DNA from: an uncultured Aquabacterium sp. | Lineage (GTDB): Bacteria > Pseudomonadota > Gammaproteobacteria > Burkholderiales > Burkholderiaceae_C | Length of the DNA: 47,234 nucleotides | Direction of reading: 5' to 3' | NCBI RefSeq assembly: GCF_947366995.1 | Contig: NZ_CANBCC010000026.1 | Span: 1-47,234, forward strand | Shown: one piece after another, positions 34,203-42,895 of the stretch | Numbering within the stretch: the stretch's first letter is position 1 | Layout: the number at the start of each line of letters is the position of its first letter | Made by a program: the position numbers and the translations under genes | Notes under the pieces: model-generated | Seen by the model: the letters and a program-made list of their open reading frames with translations, nothing else | Databases searched by the model: none | What the model was told of the DNA's origin: nothing

Positions 34203-35432
34203 ATGCGATCTGCCCCGCTGCGCTTCCTGCACGCCCACGCCACCCACCCGCATCCCGAGCTGGCCCTCGAGATCGTCTGGGCGCAACTGGCATCACAGGG
34301 CGCCACCACGATGGAAGCCAGCCTCGGCTGGTGCTACCTCACCGAAGCCTATTCAGATCACGCCGAAGCCGTGCTCGACAGCCTGCGCGCGCGCCTGCCG
34401 GGCGTCGCCTGGGTCGGGGGCGTGGGCATCGGTGTGCTGGCCACCGGGGTGGAGTACATCGACGAACCCGCGCTGGTGGTGATGTTGTGCAACCTGCCGC
34501 CGGCCACGTTCCGCATCTTTCATGGGCGGCACCCGCTGCCCGGCCCGGCCGAACGGGTGATGGCGCAGGACGGCGTGTGGCGCGCCCACACCGCGCAGGT
34601 GCACGCCGATGCCCGCACGGCCGACATGCCCGAGCTGCTCGCCGAACTGGCGGAACGGACCGACACGGGCTACCTCTTCGGCGGCCTGAGCACCGGCCGC
34701 CAGCACGCGCTACACCTGGCCTTTGACCCGCACGATGGCGAGGACGAGGTCGGCGTGTGGGAGGGCGGGGTGTCGGGCGTCGCCTTCGATGCCCATGTCG
34801 ACGTGGTCTCGCGCGTGACGCAGGGCTGCGAGCCGATCGGCCCGCGCCGCGAGGTCACTTCTGCCGACCGCAATCTGGTCTATGAACTCGATGGCGAGCC
34901 CGCACTCACCTGCCTGCTGCGCGATCTGGGCGTCACCGCCCGGGTGGGCGGCACGGACTGGCAGCGGGAGGCCCTGCCCCGCATGCGCGCCACGCTGGTC
35001 GGCCTGACCGACGCTGGATCGGACCTGATGCAGCACGGCCAGCATTTCGGCGCTGACACCCGCGTGCGGCACCTGGTGGGGCTGGATCCCGCTCGTCAGG
35101 GCGTGGCGGTGAGCGACTGGGTCGAGGAAGGCATGCAGCTGGCGTTCTGCCAGCGCCACGTGCAGGCCGCCAGGCAGGATCTGGTGCGGGCCTGCGCCGA
35201 GGTGCGCGAGGAGTTCGACCCCCTGGAGTCGCCCGGCCGCCAGATGGCCGGCGCGGTCTACATCAGCTGTTCGGGCCGCGGCGGGCCGCACTTCGGTGGG
35301 CCGCACGCTGAAATGGAGATCGTGCGGCACGCGCTGGGCGATGTGCCGCTGGTCGGTTTTTTCGCGGGCGGTGAGATCGCGCGCCGGCATCTCTACGGCT
35401 ACACGGGCGTGCTGACGGTCTTCGGCTGCTGA
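34203..35432 (+). CDS. FIST-domain sensory protein
   Basis: A 409-residue cytoplasmic protein with FIST_N (about 30-230) and FIST_C (about 245-390) domains. Recognisable blocks are WVGGVGIGV, GYLFGGLSTGR, GGPHFGGPHAEMEIV and PLVGFFAGGEI, which ends in YGYTGVLTVF. FIST domains are thought to sense small ligands, possibly amino acids, and are often linked to signalling outputs. Here no output domain is fused. The gene follows phaM by 18 bases and has only a weak ribosome site, so it may be translationally coupled. Function in this setting is unknown. Confidence 0.85.
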   Translation: MRSAPLRFLHAHATHPHPELALEIVWAQLASQGATTMEASLGWCYLTEAYSDHAEAVLDSLRARLPGVAWVGGVGIGVLATGVEYIDEPALVVMLCNLPPATFRIFHGRHPLPGPAERVMAQDGVWRAHTAQVHADARTADMPELLAELAERTDTGYLFGGLSTGRQHALHLAFDPHDGEDEVGVWEGGVSGVAFDAHVDVVSRVTQGCEPIGPRREVTSADRNLVYELDGEPALTCLLRDLGVTARVGGTDWQREALPRMRATLVGLTDAGSDLMQHGQHFGADTRVRHLVGLDPARQGVAVSDWVEEGMQLAFCQRHVQAARQDLVRACAEVREEFDPLESPGRQMAGAVYISCSGRGGPHFGGPHAEMEIVRHALGDVPLVGFFAGGEIARRHLYGYTGVLTVFGC

Positions 35433-35571
35433 CCCCCCCTATCTGGGTGGCTCAGCCCCCAGACACCACCCCAAGGGGGATTCCCCGGCATCGGGCCGCG
35501 CCGGACACTGCATGCAGACCGCTGCGCGCCATGGCCCGTTCGAGCATGGCTGAGCCCACCCAGGAGCCACC

Positions 35572-35907
35572 ATGATCGCCCGTCCGTCCGCACAACGCGT
35601 TCCCATTCCGTTTTCGGCGCCCGGCCTCGGCCCGGCCCCGTCGCCCGCTGCAGCGCCCGTGGTCGCCACGGCGCTGCTGCCTCGACGTTCGCCAGTCACC
35701 GTGTCATTGGGCAACGCCCTGCCTCCGGTGCCCGCCGCCCAGGCCCCCACGCGGTTCGCCCGCTTCACGGGACAAGGCCGCTTGAGCGTGCGCTCCAGCA
35801 CCTCCGGTCAGCACTACCGCTTCGTCGGACACGGCGACACCCAGCCGGTCGACCCCCGTGATGTGCTGATGTTGCGCCGCATCCCCGACCTGCAGCTGGG
35901 CGACTGA
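35572..35907 (+). CDS. small Pro/Ala-rich protein of unknown function
   Basis: A 111-residue protein I do not recognise. The first 60 residues are Pro/Ala-rich and probably disordered. The last 45 look folded, with alternating polar and hydrophobic residues (RFTGQGRLSVRSSTSGQHYR, then FVGHG, VDPRDVLMLRRIP). AGGAG lies six bases before the ATG at 35572, which supports a real gene. There is no signal peptide, membrane helix or cysteine. It stands 139 bases after the FIST gene on the same strand and converges with a GntR regulator. Confidence 0.6.
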   Translation: MIARPSAQRVPIPFSAPGLGPAPSPAAAPVVATALLPRRSPVTVSLGNALPPVPAAQAPTRFARFTGQGRLSVRSSTSGQHYRFVGHGDTQPVDPRDVLMLRRIPDLQLGD

Positions 35908-35917
35908 CCCCGACGAC

Positions 35918-36649
35918 TCAGCCCGGCGGAGTGTGCGCCTCCGCCATGCGAAGCCGGGCGTTCTGAAGGGTCTCGATCGTGATCCGCCGCACTTCGACCT
36001 TGCTGTGCTCGATGTGGGCGCGCAGCAGCCGCTGGGCCTCGTCGGCGCGACGCCGGGTGATGGCGCGCAGGATCAGCGCGTGCTCGTCGTACGTTGCCTC
36101 CACGCGCTGCGGCTTGGTGAAGTCCAGCCGGCGGATGATGCGGATGCGGTCGGTCACATCGGCGTGCACGCGCGCCATCTCGGTGTTGCCCGCGGCTTCC
36201 ACCAGGGCGGCGTGAAACGCCTCGTCCAGCCGGTCGATCGTCAACACGGTGTGCTGACGCTCTGCCTCGGGCACCAGCCACACACGGTTGAGTTCGTCGA
36301 GGGAAGGGCGCGGATCGGCCTCGCACAGGCGTGCGACCGCGTGCGTCTCGAGCAGCATGCGCAGGTCGTAGAGCTGGCCGAAGGCATCGAAATCCAGCGG
36401 GGCGACCTGCCAGCCGCTCTTGGGAAACACGAGCAGAAACCCCTCGCGCTGCAGGCGCTGCAACGCCTGGCGCAGGGGCGTGCGGCTGACCTGCACGCGG
36501 TTGGCCAGGTCGCTCTCCGAGAACCGGTCGCCCGGCAAGAGCACGAAATCGAAGATGAGCTGCTTGATCTGGGCGTACACGCGCTCGGCGAGCGTGCCGG
36601 CAGACAGGGCGACAGGCGGCGTGGGCAGGGACGGAACGGCCAGCGTCAT
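35918..36649 (-). CDS. GntR-family regulator, FCD type
   Basis: A 243-residue regulator. The winged helix-turn-helix occupies about 18-80 (LAERVYAQIKQLIFDFVLLP, then RVQVSRTPLRQALQRLQREG). The all-helical FCD ligand domain (about 90-225) contains the metal- or acid-binding residues Asp, His and His in LYDLRMLLETHAV and ATYDEHALILRAI. FCD regulators usually sense carboxylic acids. The ATG at 36649 is the best domain fit, but the upstream bases are pyrimidine-rich with no ribosome site. It diverges from the second acyl-CoA dehydrogenase gene, so control of that gene is possible. Confidence 0.88.
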   Translation of the reverse strand: MTLAVPSLPTPPVALSAGTLAERVYAQIKQLIFDFVLLPGDRFSESDLANRVQVSRTPLRQALQRLQREGFLLVFPKSGWQVAPLDFDAFGQLYDLRMLLETHAVARLCEADPRPSLDELNRVWLVPEAERQHTVLTIDRLDEAFHAALVEAAGNTEMARVHADVTDRIRIIRRLDFTKPQRVEATYDEHALILRAITRRRADEAQRLLRAHIEHSKVEVRRITIETLQNARLRMAEAHTPPG

Positions 36650-36875
36650 GGGGAGAGGGTGAAAGGGAGAAAGCCGGATTCGGCTCAACAGCCATGCTGG
36701 CATGCCCTGCGTCACATCACCATCCCTCGGAAGGGTCAAAGCCAATTCCGCCCTCACCGTACCGGAGGCCCGGCAGCACACCCCTGATCCGCTTCAGTCC
36801 CGCGTCACCACCGCGTGCCGCGGGAAATCCTGCCCCTCGCTTTCGGGGGGAGGCCCCTGGGGCGACGGGGCCGCC

Positions 36876-36906
36876 TTGACACAGACCGGGCACCATGCGC
36901 TATAAA
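36876..36906 (+). promoter_or_regulatory. sigma-70-type promoter of the second acyl-CoA dehydrogenase
   Basis: TTGACA at 36876-36881 and TATAAA at 36901-36906, 19 bases apart, which is longer than ideal. Transcription would begin near 36913, placing the TetR-like operator (36918-36947) in the first transcribed bases, where a bound repressor would block RNA polymerase. Confidence 0.55.
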
Positions 36907-36917
36907 TGCGCCTGAAT

Positions 36918-36947
36918 TCGAACGACCGTTTCAAAAGACCGTTCGAC
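36918..36947 (+). promoter_or_regulatory. TetR-like operator shared with the beta-oxidation operon
   Basis: TCGAACGACCGT (36918-36929) is identical over twelve bases to part of the site upstream of the TetR operon at 30230-30241. A second, opposed element GACCGTTCGAC follows at 36937-36947, so CGAACG and CGTTCG make outer arms of an inverted repeat. The spacing of the two elements (13 bases centre to centre) differs from the 18 bases at the other site. Confidence 0.65.
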
Positions 36948-36980
36948 ACCCTCCCATGACCCTGACCGAGGTGACGACCT

Positions 36981-38801
36981 ATGCCGCAGTACAAGGCGCC
37001 TTTGCGCGACATGCGCTTCCTGCTCAACGAAGTCTTTGATTTCGAGGGCCACTTCAAGAGCCTGCCCAATGGCGAAGAGGCGTCGCCTGACATGGTGGAC
37101 GCCATCCTGGAGGGCTGTGCCACGTTCTGCGAAGAGGTGCTGGCTCCGCTGAACCTGCCGGGCGACTTGGAGGGCTGCACGCTGAAGGACGGTGAAGTCA
37201 CCACGCCCAAGGGCTTCAAGGAAGCTTACGCCGAGTATGTGGCGGGCGGCTGGCAGGGTCTGTCGCACCCCAAGGAATACGGCGGGCAGGAGCTGCCGAT
37301 GTCGCTCAACCTGCTGAAGGCCGAGATGATGGGCACGGCCAACTGGTCGTTCACCATGTACCCCGGTCTGAGCCTCGGCTGCATGAACACGGTGTTCCAG
37401 TTCGGCTCGACCGAGCAGAAGGCCACCTACATGCCCCCGCTGGTCAGCGGCGAATGGACAGGCACGATGTGCCTGACCGAACCGCAGTGCGGCACCGACC
37501 TGGGTCAGGTCAAGACCAAGGCCGAACCCCAGCCCGACGGCACCTTCAAGCTCACCGGCACGAAGATCTTCATCTCGTCGGGCGAACACGATCTGGCCGA
37601 GAACATCATCCACATCGTGCTGGCCCGCCTGCCCGATGCGCCCAAGGGCACCCGGGGCATCTCGCTGTTCATCGTGCCGAAGTTCCTCGTCAACAAGGAC
37701 GGCAGCGTGGGTGAGCGCAACGCCGTGCGCGCCGGTGCGCTCGAACACAAGATGGGCATCCGCGCCTCAGCCACCTGCGTGATGAACTTCGATGGCGCGA
37801 CCGGCTACATGATTGCCGAGCCCAACAAGGGTCTGGAGGCCATGTTCACCTTCATGAACACCGCCCGCATCGGCACAGCCGTGCAGGGCCTGGCCCACGC
37901 CGAGCTGTCCTACCAGGGCTCGCTGCCCTATGCCAAGGAGCGGCGCTCGATGCGGGCGCTGTCGGGCAAGAAGGACGCCGACCACCCGAACGACGCCCTG
38001 ATCTGGCACGCCGACGTGCGCCGCATGTTGCTGACGCAGCGCGCCGTTGCCGAAGGCGCCCGCGCCATGATCTACGTAGCCGCCAAGCTGGCCGACCACA
38101 TGGTGGCCGGCGTGGCCACAGGCGACCAGGCCAAGTACGAGGCCTACGACGACAAGCTGGGCTTCTACACGCCCATCCTGAAGGGCTTCATCACCGAGAT
38201 GGGCCTGGAGTGCGCCAACCTCGGCATGCAGGTCTTCGGCGGACATGGCTACATCAAGGAGCACGGCATGGAGCAGATCGCCCGCGACGCGCGCATCTCC
38301 ACGCTGTACGAAGGCACGACCGGCATCCAGGCGCTGGACCTGCTGGGCCGCAAGACGCTGCTGCAGTCGCGCGGCAAGTGCATCTTCAACTTCACCAACG
38401 AGATGATTGCGCTGGCCAAGCCGCACCTGCTGGACGGTGACGCCGTCGGCACGATGGCGCGCGCCTCGTTCAAGCGCGCGCTCGAGTGGAAGTGGATCAC
38501 CGTCAAGATCATGCTGCGCGCCAACAAGGACCGTGATGTCGTCAGCGCCGCCTGCTATGACTTCCTGATGTACGCCGGCTTCGCGATGATGGGCCACTTC
38601 TGGCTCAAGCAGGCCATCGTGGCGAAGGAAAAACTGGCCCGGGGTGGCAAGGAGTCGAAGGAGTTCTACACCGCCAAGCTCCAGACGGCCGAGTTCTTCT
38701 TCGAGCGCCTCGCTCCGCGCGCCAACGCCCACAAGAAGACCATGCTGTCGCCGACCCGCTCCATCATGCAGATGGACAACGAGCACTTCAGCTTCGTCTG
38801 A
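36981..38801 (+). CDS. acyl-CoA dehydrogenase, long C-terminal type (second copy)
   Basis: A 606-residue paralogue of the enzyme encoded at 27620-29410, with the same start pattern (MPxYxxPLRDM) and the same long C-terminal domain. FAD/substrate blocks are MCLTEPQCGTDLG and KIFISSGEHDLAENIIHIVL; the catalytic Glu444 lies in YEGTTGIQ, and VFGGHGYIKEHGMEQ is conserved. It would carry out the first beta-oxidation step, perhaps for a different chain length. It is transcribed alone: a promoter and a TetR-like operator precede it and a terminator follows. The start at 36981 gives the conserved N-terminus, though its ribosome site is weak. Confidence 0.93.
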   Translation: MPQYKAPLRDMRFLLNEVFDFEGHFKSLPNGEEASPDMVDAILEGCATFCEEVLAPLNLPGDLEGCTLKDGEVTTPKGFKEAYAEYVAGGWQGLSHPKEYGGQELPMSLNLLKAEMMGTANWSFTMYPGLSLGCMNTVFQFGSTEQKATYMPPLVSGEWTGTMCLTEPQCGTDLGQVKTKAEPQPDGTFKLTGTKIFISSGEHDLAENIIHIVLARLPDAPKGTRGISLFIVPKFLVNKDGSVGERNAVRAGALEHKMGIRASATCVMNFDGATGYMIAEPNKGLEAMFTFMNTARIGTAVQGLAHAELSYQGSLPYAKERRSMRALSGKKDADHPNDALIWHADVRRMLLTQRAVAEGARAMIYVAAKLADHMVAGVATGDQAKYEAYDDKLGFYTPILKGFITEMGLECANLGMQVFGGHGYIKEHGMEQIARDARISTLYEGTTGIQALDLLGRKTLLQSRGKCIFNFTNEMIALAKPHLLDGDAVGTMARASFKRALEWKWITVKIMLRANKDRDVVSAACYDFLMYAGFAMMGHFWLKQAIVAKEKLARGGKESKEFYTAKLQTAEFFFERLAPRANAHKKTMLSPTRSIMQMDNEHFSFV

Positions 38802-38841
38802 CGCCCCCTTTGATGCGCGGCCCACCGGCGGCGCGCTCACG

Positions 38842-38873
38842 GCCCGGCCTGCCCAGCGCACGCCGGGCTTTTT
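38842..38873 (+). terminator. Rho-independent terminator
   Basis: Stem GCCCGGC (38842-38848) with GCCGGGC (38862-38868), followed by TTTTT. It lies 40 bases after the stop of the second acyl-CoA dehydrogenase. Confidence 0.75.
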
Positions 38874-39023
38874 CATGGCCGGCGCACACGCCCCATCAGG
38901 ATTAACCCGATGTGACCACGCCGGACATCGCTTTCGCACACGAACCAGGGGTGACACCTTGATCTTCGTCAGCCAAAATGACATCCATCGTTTTCAGATG
39001 ATTCCGCTTTACTGAGGCAAGAG

Positions 39024-40742
39024 ATGATGGACAAACCCTGGTTGACGCAATACGGGCCCGGCGTGCCCGCCACGATCGACCCCGACGCCCACCCCTCGCT
39101 GGTCGATCTGCTGGAGGATGCGTTCCGAACCCATGCCCGCAAGGACATGATGGCCTACATGGGGTCGCGCTGGACGTTTGCCGACATCGACGCCCAGTCC
39201 CGGCAGCTGGCCGCCTGGCTCCAGGCTCAACGCCTGAGCCCCGGAGCCCGTGTGGCTGTGATGATGCCCAATGTGCCGCACTATGCCGTTGCCATCGCCG
39301 GCATCCTCCGCGCCGGCTACGTGGTCGTCAACGTGAACCCCATGTACACCCCGCGCGAGCTGGAGCACCAGTTGAACGACGCGGGCGCCGAGGCGATCAT
39401 CGTGCTCGAGTACTTCGGCCCAACCGTGCAGGAGGTGATCGACCGCACGCCCGTCCGGCACATCGTGCTGGCCTCGCTGGGCGATGTGTTCGGCGCCATC
39501 AAGGGCCCGTGGATGACGTACAGGTCGCGCAATGTCGACAAGCACGTGATCGACTTCCAACTGCCGAATGACGGCCGCCGGCAGCTGACCCCGATGAAGC
39601 GCGCCCTTGCCGAAGGCAAGCGTCTGCCATATGGCCGCCCCGCGCTGAAGGGCAGCGACGTGGCCTTCCTGCAGTACACCGGCGGCACCACCGGCGTGTC
39701 GAAGGGCGCCACGCTCACGCACCGCAACCTGGTCGCCAACATCCTGCAATGCGAGGCATGGTTCAAGCCCGAGCTTGACAAGGTGCAAGGCCAGTTGGTC
39801 AACGTGGTGGCCCTGCCGCTGTACCACGTGTTTGCGCTGACGGTGTGCTACTTCCTGAGCGCACGCATGGGCACGCTGAACGTGATGATCGACAACGCCC
39901 GCAATGTCGGCAAGCTGATCGAGACGCTCAAGAAGTTCCAGATCACGCAGTTCCCGGCGGTCAACACGCTGTACAACGCGTTGGTCGAAGAGCCGGAATT
40001 CGCCGAGCTCGACTTCTCGCGCCTGAAGGTGTGCAACGGCGGCGGCATGGCGGTGCAGCAGGCCACGGCCGAGGCGTGGCAACGCATCACGGGCGTGCCC
40101 ATCGTCGAAGGCTATGGCCTGTCGGAGACCTCACCGGTGGTGACGGTCAACCGGCTCGACAACCGCCAGTACAACGGTGCGATCGGCTACCCGCTGCCCT
40201 CCACCGAGGTGGCGCTGCTCGATGAACAGGGTCAGCCCGTGGCCCAGGGCGAAGCCGGCGAGATCGCCGTGCGCGGCCCGCAAGTGATGGCAGGTTACTG
40301 GAAGCGCCCGGAAGAGACGGCGAAGGTGATGACCCCCGACGGCTTCTTCCGCACCGGCGACATCGGCGTGATGGCGGCAGACGGCCTCATCAAGATCGTC
40401 GACCGCAAGAAGGACATGATCCTGGTGTCCGGCTTCAACGTGTACCCGAACGAGATCGAGCAGGTGGTGAGCCTGCACCCCGGCGTGACCGAGTGCTGCG
40501 CCATCGGCGTGCCGGACGAACGCTCTGGCGAGGCCGTCAAGCTGTTCGTGGTGCGCAAGGACTACAGCCTGTCGGAAGAGGACGTCGCCGCCTACTGCAA
40601 GGACCAGCTCACGGGCTACAAGCGGCCAAAGTACATCGAGTTCCGCGAAGACCTGCCAATGAGCAACGTGGGCAAGATCCTGCGCAAGGACCTGCGCGAC
40701 GAAGAGCTGGCTGCGATGGCGCGGCGCAAGAAGGTGGCCTGA
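39024..40742 (+). CDS. fadD: long-chain acyl-CoA ligase
   Basis: Activates fatty acids to acyl-CoA with ATP (572 residues), feeding beta-oxidation. The AMP-binding motif YTGGTTGVSKGATLTH begins at residue 218. VEGYGLSETSPVV, FRTGDIG and DRKKDMILVSGFNVYPNEIE are the later adenylate-forming motifs, and the catalytic Lys is in GKILRKDLRDEE. The ATG at 39024 is preceded by GAGGCAAGAG; a second ATG follows at once. It has its own terminator and is separated from the upstream dehydrogenase by another. FadD is the best match, but fatty-acid chain length is inferred. Confidence 0.93.
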   Translation: MMDKPWLTQYGPGVPATIDPDAHPSLVDLLEDAFRTHARKDMMAYMGSRWTFADIDAQSRQLAAWLQAQRLSPGARVAVMMPNVPHYAVAIAGILRAGYVVVNVNPMYTPRELEHQLNDAGAEAIIVLEYFGPTVQEVIDRTPVRHIVLASLGDVFGAIKGPWMTYRSRNVDKHVIDFQLPNDGRRQLTPMKRALAEGKRLPYGRPALKGSDVAFLQYTGGTTGVSKGATLTHRNLVANILQCEAWFKPELDKVQGQLVNVVALPLYHVFALTVCYFLSARMGTLNVMIDNARNVGKLIETLKKFQITQFPAVNTLYNALVEEPEFAELDFSRLKVCNGGGMAVQQATAEAWQRITGVPIVEGYGLSETSPVVTVNRLDNRQYNGAIGYPLPSTEVALLDEQGQPVAQGEAGEIAVRGPQVMAGYWKRPEETAKVMTPDGFFRTGDIGVMAADGLIKIVDRKKDMILVSGFNVYPNEIEQVVSLHPGVTECCAIGVPDERSGEAVKLFVVRKDYSLSEEDVAAYCKDQLTGYKRPKYIEFREDLPMSNVGKILRKDLRDEELAAMARRKKVA

Positions 40743-40767
40743 GCAACGCTCGCCCCACCCGGAACGC

Positions 40768-40794
40768 AAAAGGCCACCCCAGGGTGGCCTTTTT
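40768..40794 (+). terminator. Rho-independent terminator of fadD
   Basis: AAAGGCCACC and GGTGGCCTTT form a strong stem with a short CCAG-type loop, followed by a T-run. It starts 26 bases past the fadD stop. Flanking A-runs on the other side could also serve the convergent hydrolase gene. Confidence 0.85.
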
Positions 40795-40818
40795 CATGGC
40801 GATGCGCGCCGAGCGCTT

Positions 40819-41802
40819 TCAGGCACCCCAGTGCTGCTTCAGGAACGCCGCCTGGCGCGCCAGCGCCTGCGTGGCACTGGGCATCATGCCGGCGTGGATC
40901 TGGAACACGTGCCAGCGGTCCTGGTAGATCTCGAGCTCCACGTGGCGGTCGAAGCGCTTGGCTGCGTGCAGCAGCCACACCGAGTCGTCGTGCAGCACCT
41001 CGATTTCGCCGACCTGCACCAGCGTGGGCGGCAGTGTGCTCAGGTCCTGTCGCTTCGGAAAGGCCAGCGGGTGGTCGTGCTGCGGGCGATACCAGGCAAA
41101 GCCCTGCATGCCCCACTCGATGTTGATCATCGGATCGAGCTTCTTGTACTTCTTGACGCTGTCGCTGTTGAGCCGTGCGTCGAACGCCGGCGACATCATC
41201 ACCAGGCACTTGGGCGTGGGCAGCCCCTCGCGCTCCAGCGCCTTGAACACCAGCAGCGTCAGCGTGCCGCCTGCCGAGTCGCCCGCCACCGCGATGTGCT
41301 CCGGCCGGTAGCCGCGCTGCAGCAGGTCCTTGAAGCCCGTCACGGCGTCTTCGATCTGCGCCGGAAACGGGTACTCGGGCACGCGGCGGTAATGGATGGC
41401 CAGCACCTCGCAGTCGGCCATGCGGCTCAGGCGTGAGGTGATGCTGCGGTGGCTGCGCGGGCTGCCGGCACAGAAGGCGCCACCGTGCAGGTACAGCAGC
41501 GCGTGCCGCGGCTTGGGGTTGGCCTTGGGCGTGATGCGCTCGGCGGCCATGGCGCCCAGCTTCACGTGCTCGACGCGCACCCCGCCACCCGGCGGCATCA
41601 TCACCGACAGCGTGTGCAGCACGGCCCGCTGCAGGCCGACCGGCATCGGCGGCTTGATCACCGGCTTGAAGAAGGTGCGCAGGCTGGTGCGCATCATGGC
41701 GGCGACGATGCGCTCGCGGGCACCGGGCACCGGCGCATAGGTGCGCTGGATCGGGCCGTCTGGACGGGTGGGGGCGTGAGGGGTCTTCATGACAGCAGAC
41801 AT
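40819..41802 (-). CDS. alpha/beta hydrolase, hormone-sensitive-lipase type
   Basis: A 327-residue esterase/lipase of the HSL (GDSAGG) family. The oxyanion-hole motif is YLHGGAFCAGS and the nucleophile lies in VAGDSAGGTL. The Asp/His pair is probably in VGEIEVLHDDS and WHVFQIHAG. No signal peptide is seen, so it likely acts on intracellular esters. The ATG at 41802 has GGAG eight bases upstream. It follows the SDR gene by 28 bases, so the two form an operon driven from the divergent TetR promoter region. Confidence 0.87.
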   Translation of the reverse strand: MSAVMKTPHAPTRPDGPIQRTYAPVPGARERIVAAMMRTSLRTFFKPVIKPPMPVGLQRAVLHTLSVMMPPGGGVRVEHVKLGAMAAERITPKANPKPRHALLYLHGGAFCAGSPRSHRSITSRLSRMADCEVLAIHYRRVPEYPFPAQIEDAVTGFKDLLQRGYRPEHIAVAGDSAGGTLTLLVFKALEREGLPTPKCLVMMSPAFDARLNSDSVKKYKKLDPMINIEWGMQGFAWYRPQHDHPLAFPKRQDLSTLPPTLVQVGEIEVLHDDSVWLLHAAKRFDRHVELEIYQDRWHVFQIHAGMMPSATQALARQAAFLKQHWGA

Positions 41803-41830
41803 GGGGTGCACTCCGGGGGCGGGCACGGGC

Positions 41831-42673
41831 TCAGCCCAGCATGCTCTTCTTGGCGAAGAAGGTGGTGAGGGGCTGGTAGGCGCTGCCCAGCACGCGCACC
41901 AGCTTGTCGAGGAACTTGGCGTCCATCCCGACCAGCACGCGTCGCTGGTTGCCCTCGACCGCCCTCAGGATCTGCAAGGCAGCGCTTTCGGCGCTCGTGG
42001 CATTGAGCAGCTTGTCGAACTTGGCACGGGCCACCTCCGACTTGCCACCGGTCGCCTTGTCGATGCTGGCGTCCATCTTGGCATCGCGGGCGATGTTGGT
42101 CCGGATGCCGCCCGGGTGCACGCAGGTGGCGCTCACGCCGCACTTCATCATGTCGAGCTCCTGGCGCAGCGCCTCGGTGTAGCCCCGCACGGCAAACTTG
42201 CTGGCGTTGTAGGTGCCCTGCGTGGGCGTGGCCAGCAGGCCGAAGAGGCTGGAGGTGTTGACGATGTGGCCCTCACCCGCGCGCTTGAGGTGCGGCAGGA
42301 AGGCCTGGGTGCCGTTGACCACACCCCAGAAATTGATGCCCATGATCCACTCGAAGTCCTTGCGGCTCACACTCTCACAGAAGGCGCCCAGCGCCACGCC
42401 TGCGTTGTTGAAGACCAGGTTGACCTTGCCGTGGGTGCGGGCCGTGTCGTCGGCCCACGCCGTCATGGCCTCGAAGTCGGCCACGTTGACTTTGGCCGTG
42501 GTCACTTTGACGCCCAGGGCGGCCGCCATCGACGCCGTCTCCGCCAGACCACGCTCGTTCACGTCGCTCAGTGAGAGGTGGCAGCCGCGGCGCGCCAGCT
42601 CGAGCGCCAGCGTGCGCCCCATGCCCGATGCTGCGCCTGTGATGGCGGCGACCTTGTTGCGGAAGTCCTTCAT
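41831..42673 (-). CDS. short-chain dehydrogenase/reductase
   Basis: A 280-residue classical SDR oxidoreductase. The NAD(P)-binding motif is TGAASGMG (11-18), NNAG follows, and the active site is YNASK with the Ser in VNTSSLFG. The C-terminal part is longer than minimal SDRs. The substrate is not predictable; its pairing with an HSL-type esterase suggests an alcohol or aldehyde released by ester cleavage. A TetR gene diverges from it 222 bases away and is the likely regulator. Confidence 0.9.
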   Translation of the reverse strand: MKDFRNKVAAITGAASGMGRTLALELARRGCHLSLSDVNERGLAETASMAAALGVKVTTAKVNVADFEAMTAWADDTARTHGKVNLVFNNAGVALGAFCESVSRKDFEWIMGINFWGVVNGTQAFLPHLKRAGEGHIVNTSSLFGLLATPTQGTYNASKFAVRGYTEALRQELDMMKCGVSATCVHPGGIRTNIARDAKMDASIDKATGGKSEVARAKFDKLLNATSAESAALQILRAVEGNQRRVLVGMDAKFLDKLVRVLGSAYQPLTTFFAKKSMLG

Positions 42674-42860
42674 GTACGGTGTGCCTGGTGATGTGAGGGT
42701 GGAGCGAAAACAGCCTGAGCGCTGCCTTTCCGGCGCGGCCGACGGCAGTCAGAGCACATCCGTATGCACACCGCCGGCAGCGAAGTCGCCCGACGTGCCA
42801 TACTTTTGGGCACCGTACCGCAGTCCTCGCGTGCGCACCGGCCTCGGTGTCGCGTCGGAT

Positions 42861-42889
42861 TTGACAACGATCAATCTCAAAAATACTAT
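42861..42889 (+). promoter_or_regulatory. consensus promoter of the third TetR gene, apparently leaderless
   Basis: TTGACA (42861-42866), a 17-base spacer and TACTAT (42884-42889). The predicted start of transcription falls at about 42895-42897, that is on the ATG at 42896. The nonamer ATTTGACAA occurs twice, at the -35 (42859-42867) and over the start codon (42889-42897), 30 bases apart, and may be an operator. Confidence 0.7.
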
Positions 42890-42895
42890 TTGACA

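Larger units (their letters stand above)
36650..36980. other. 331-base intergenic region with promoter and operator
   Basis: Between the divergent GntR and acyl-CoA dehydrogenase genes. The right third holds a plausible sigma-70 promoter and a TetR-like operator (listed separately). A GC-rich inverted repeat GGCCCC/GGGGCC (36852-36872) precedes the -35 box. I see no open frame or RNA gene in the rest. Confidence 0.5.
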
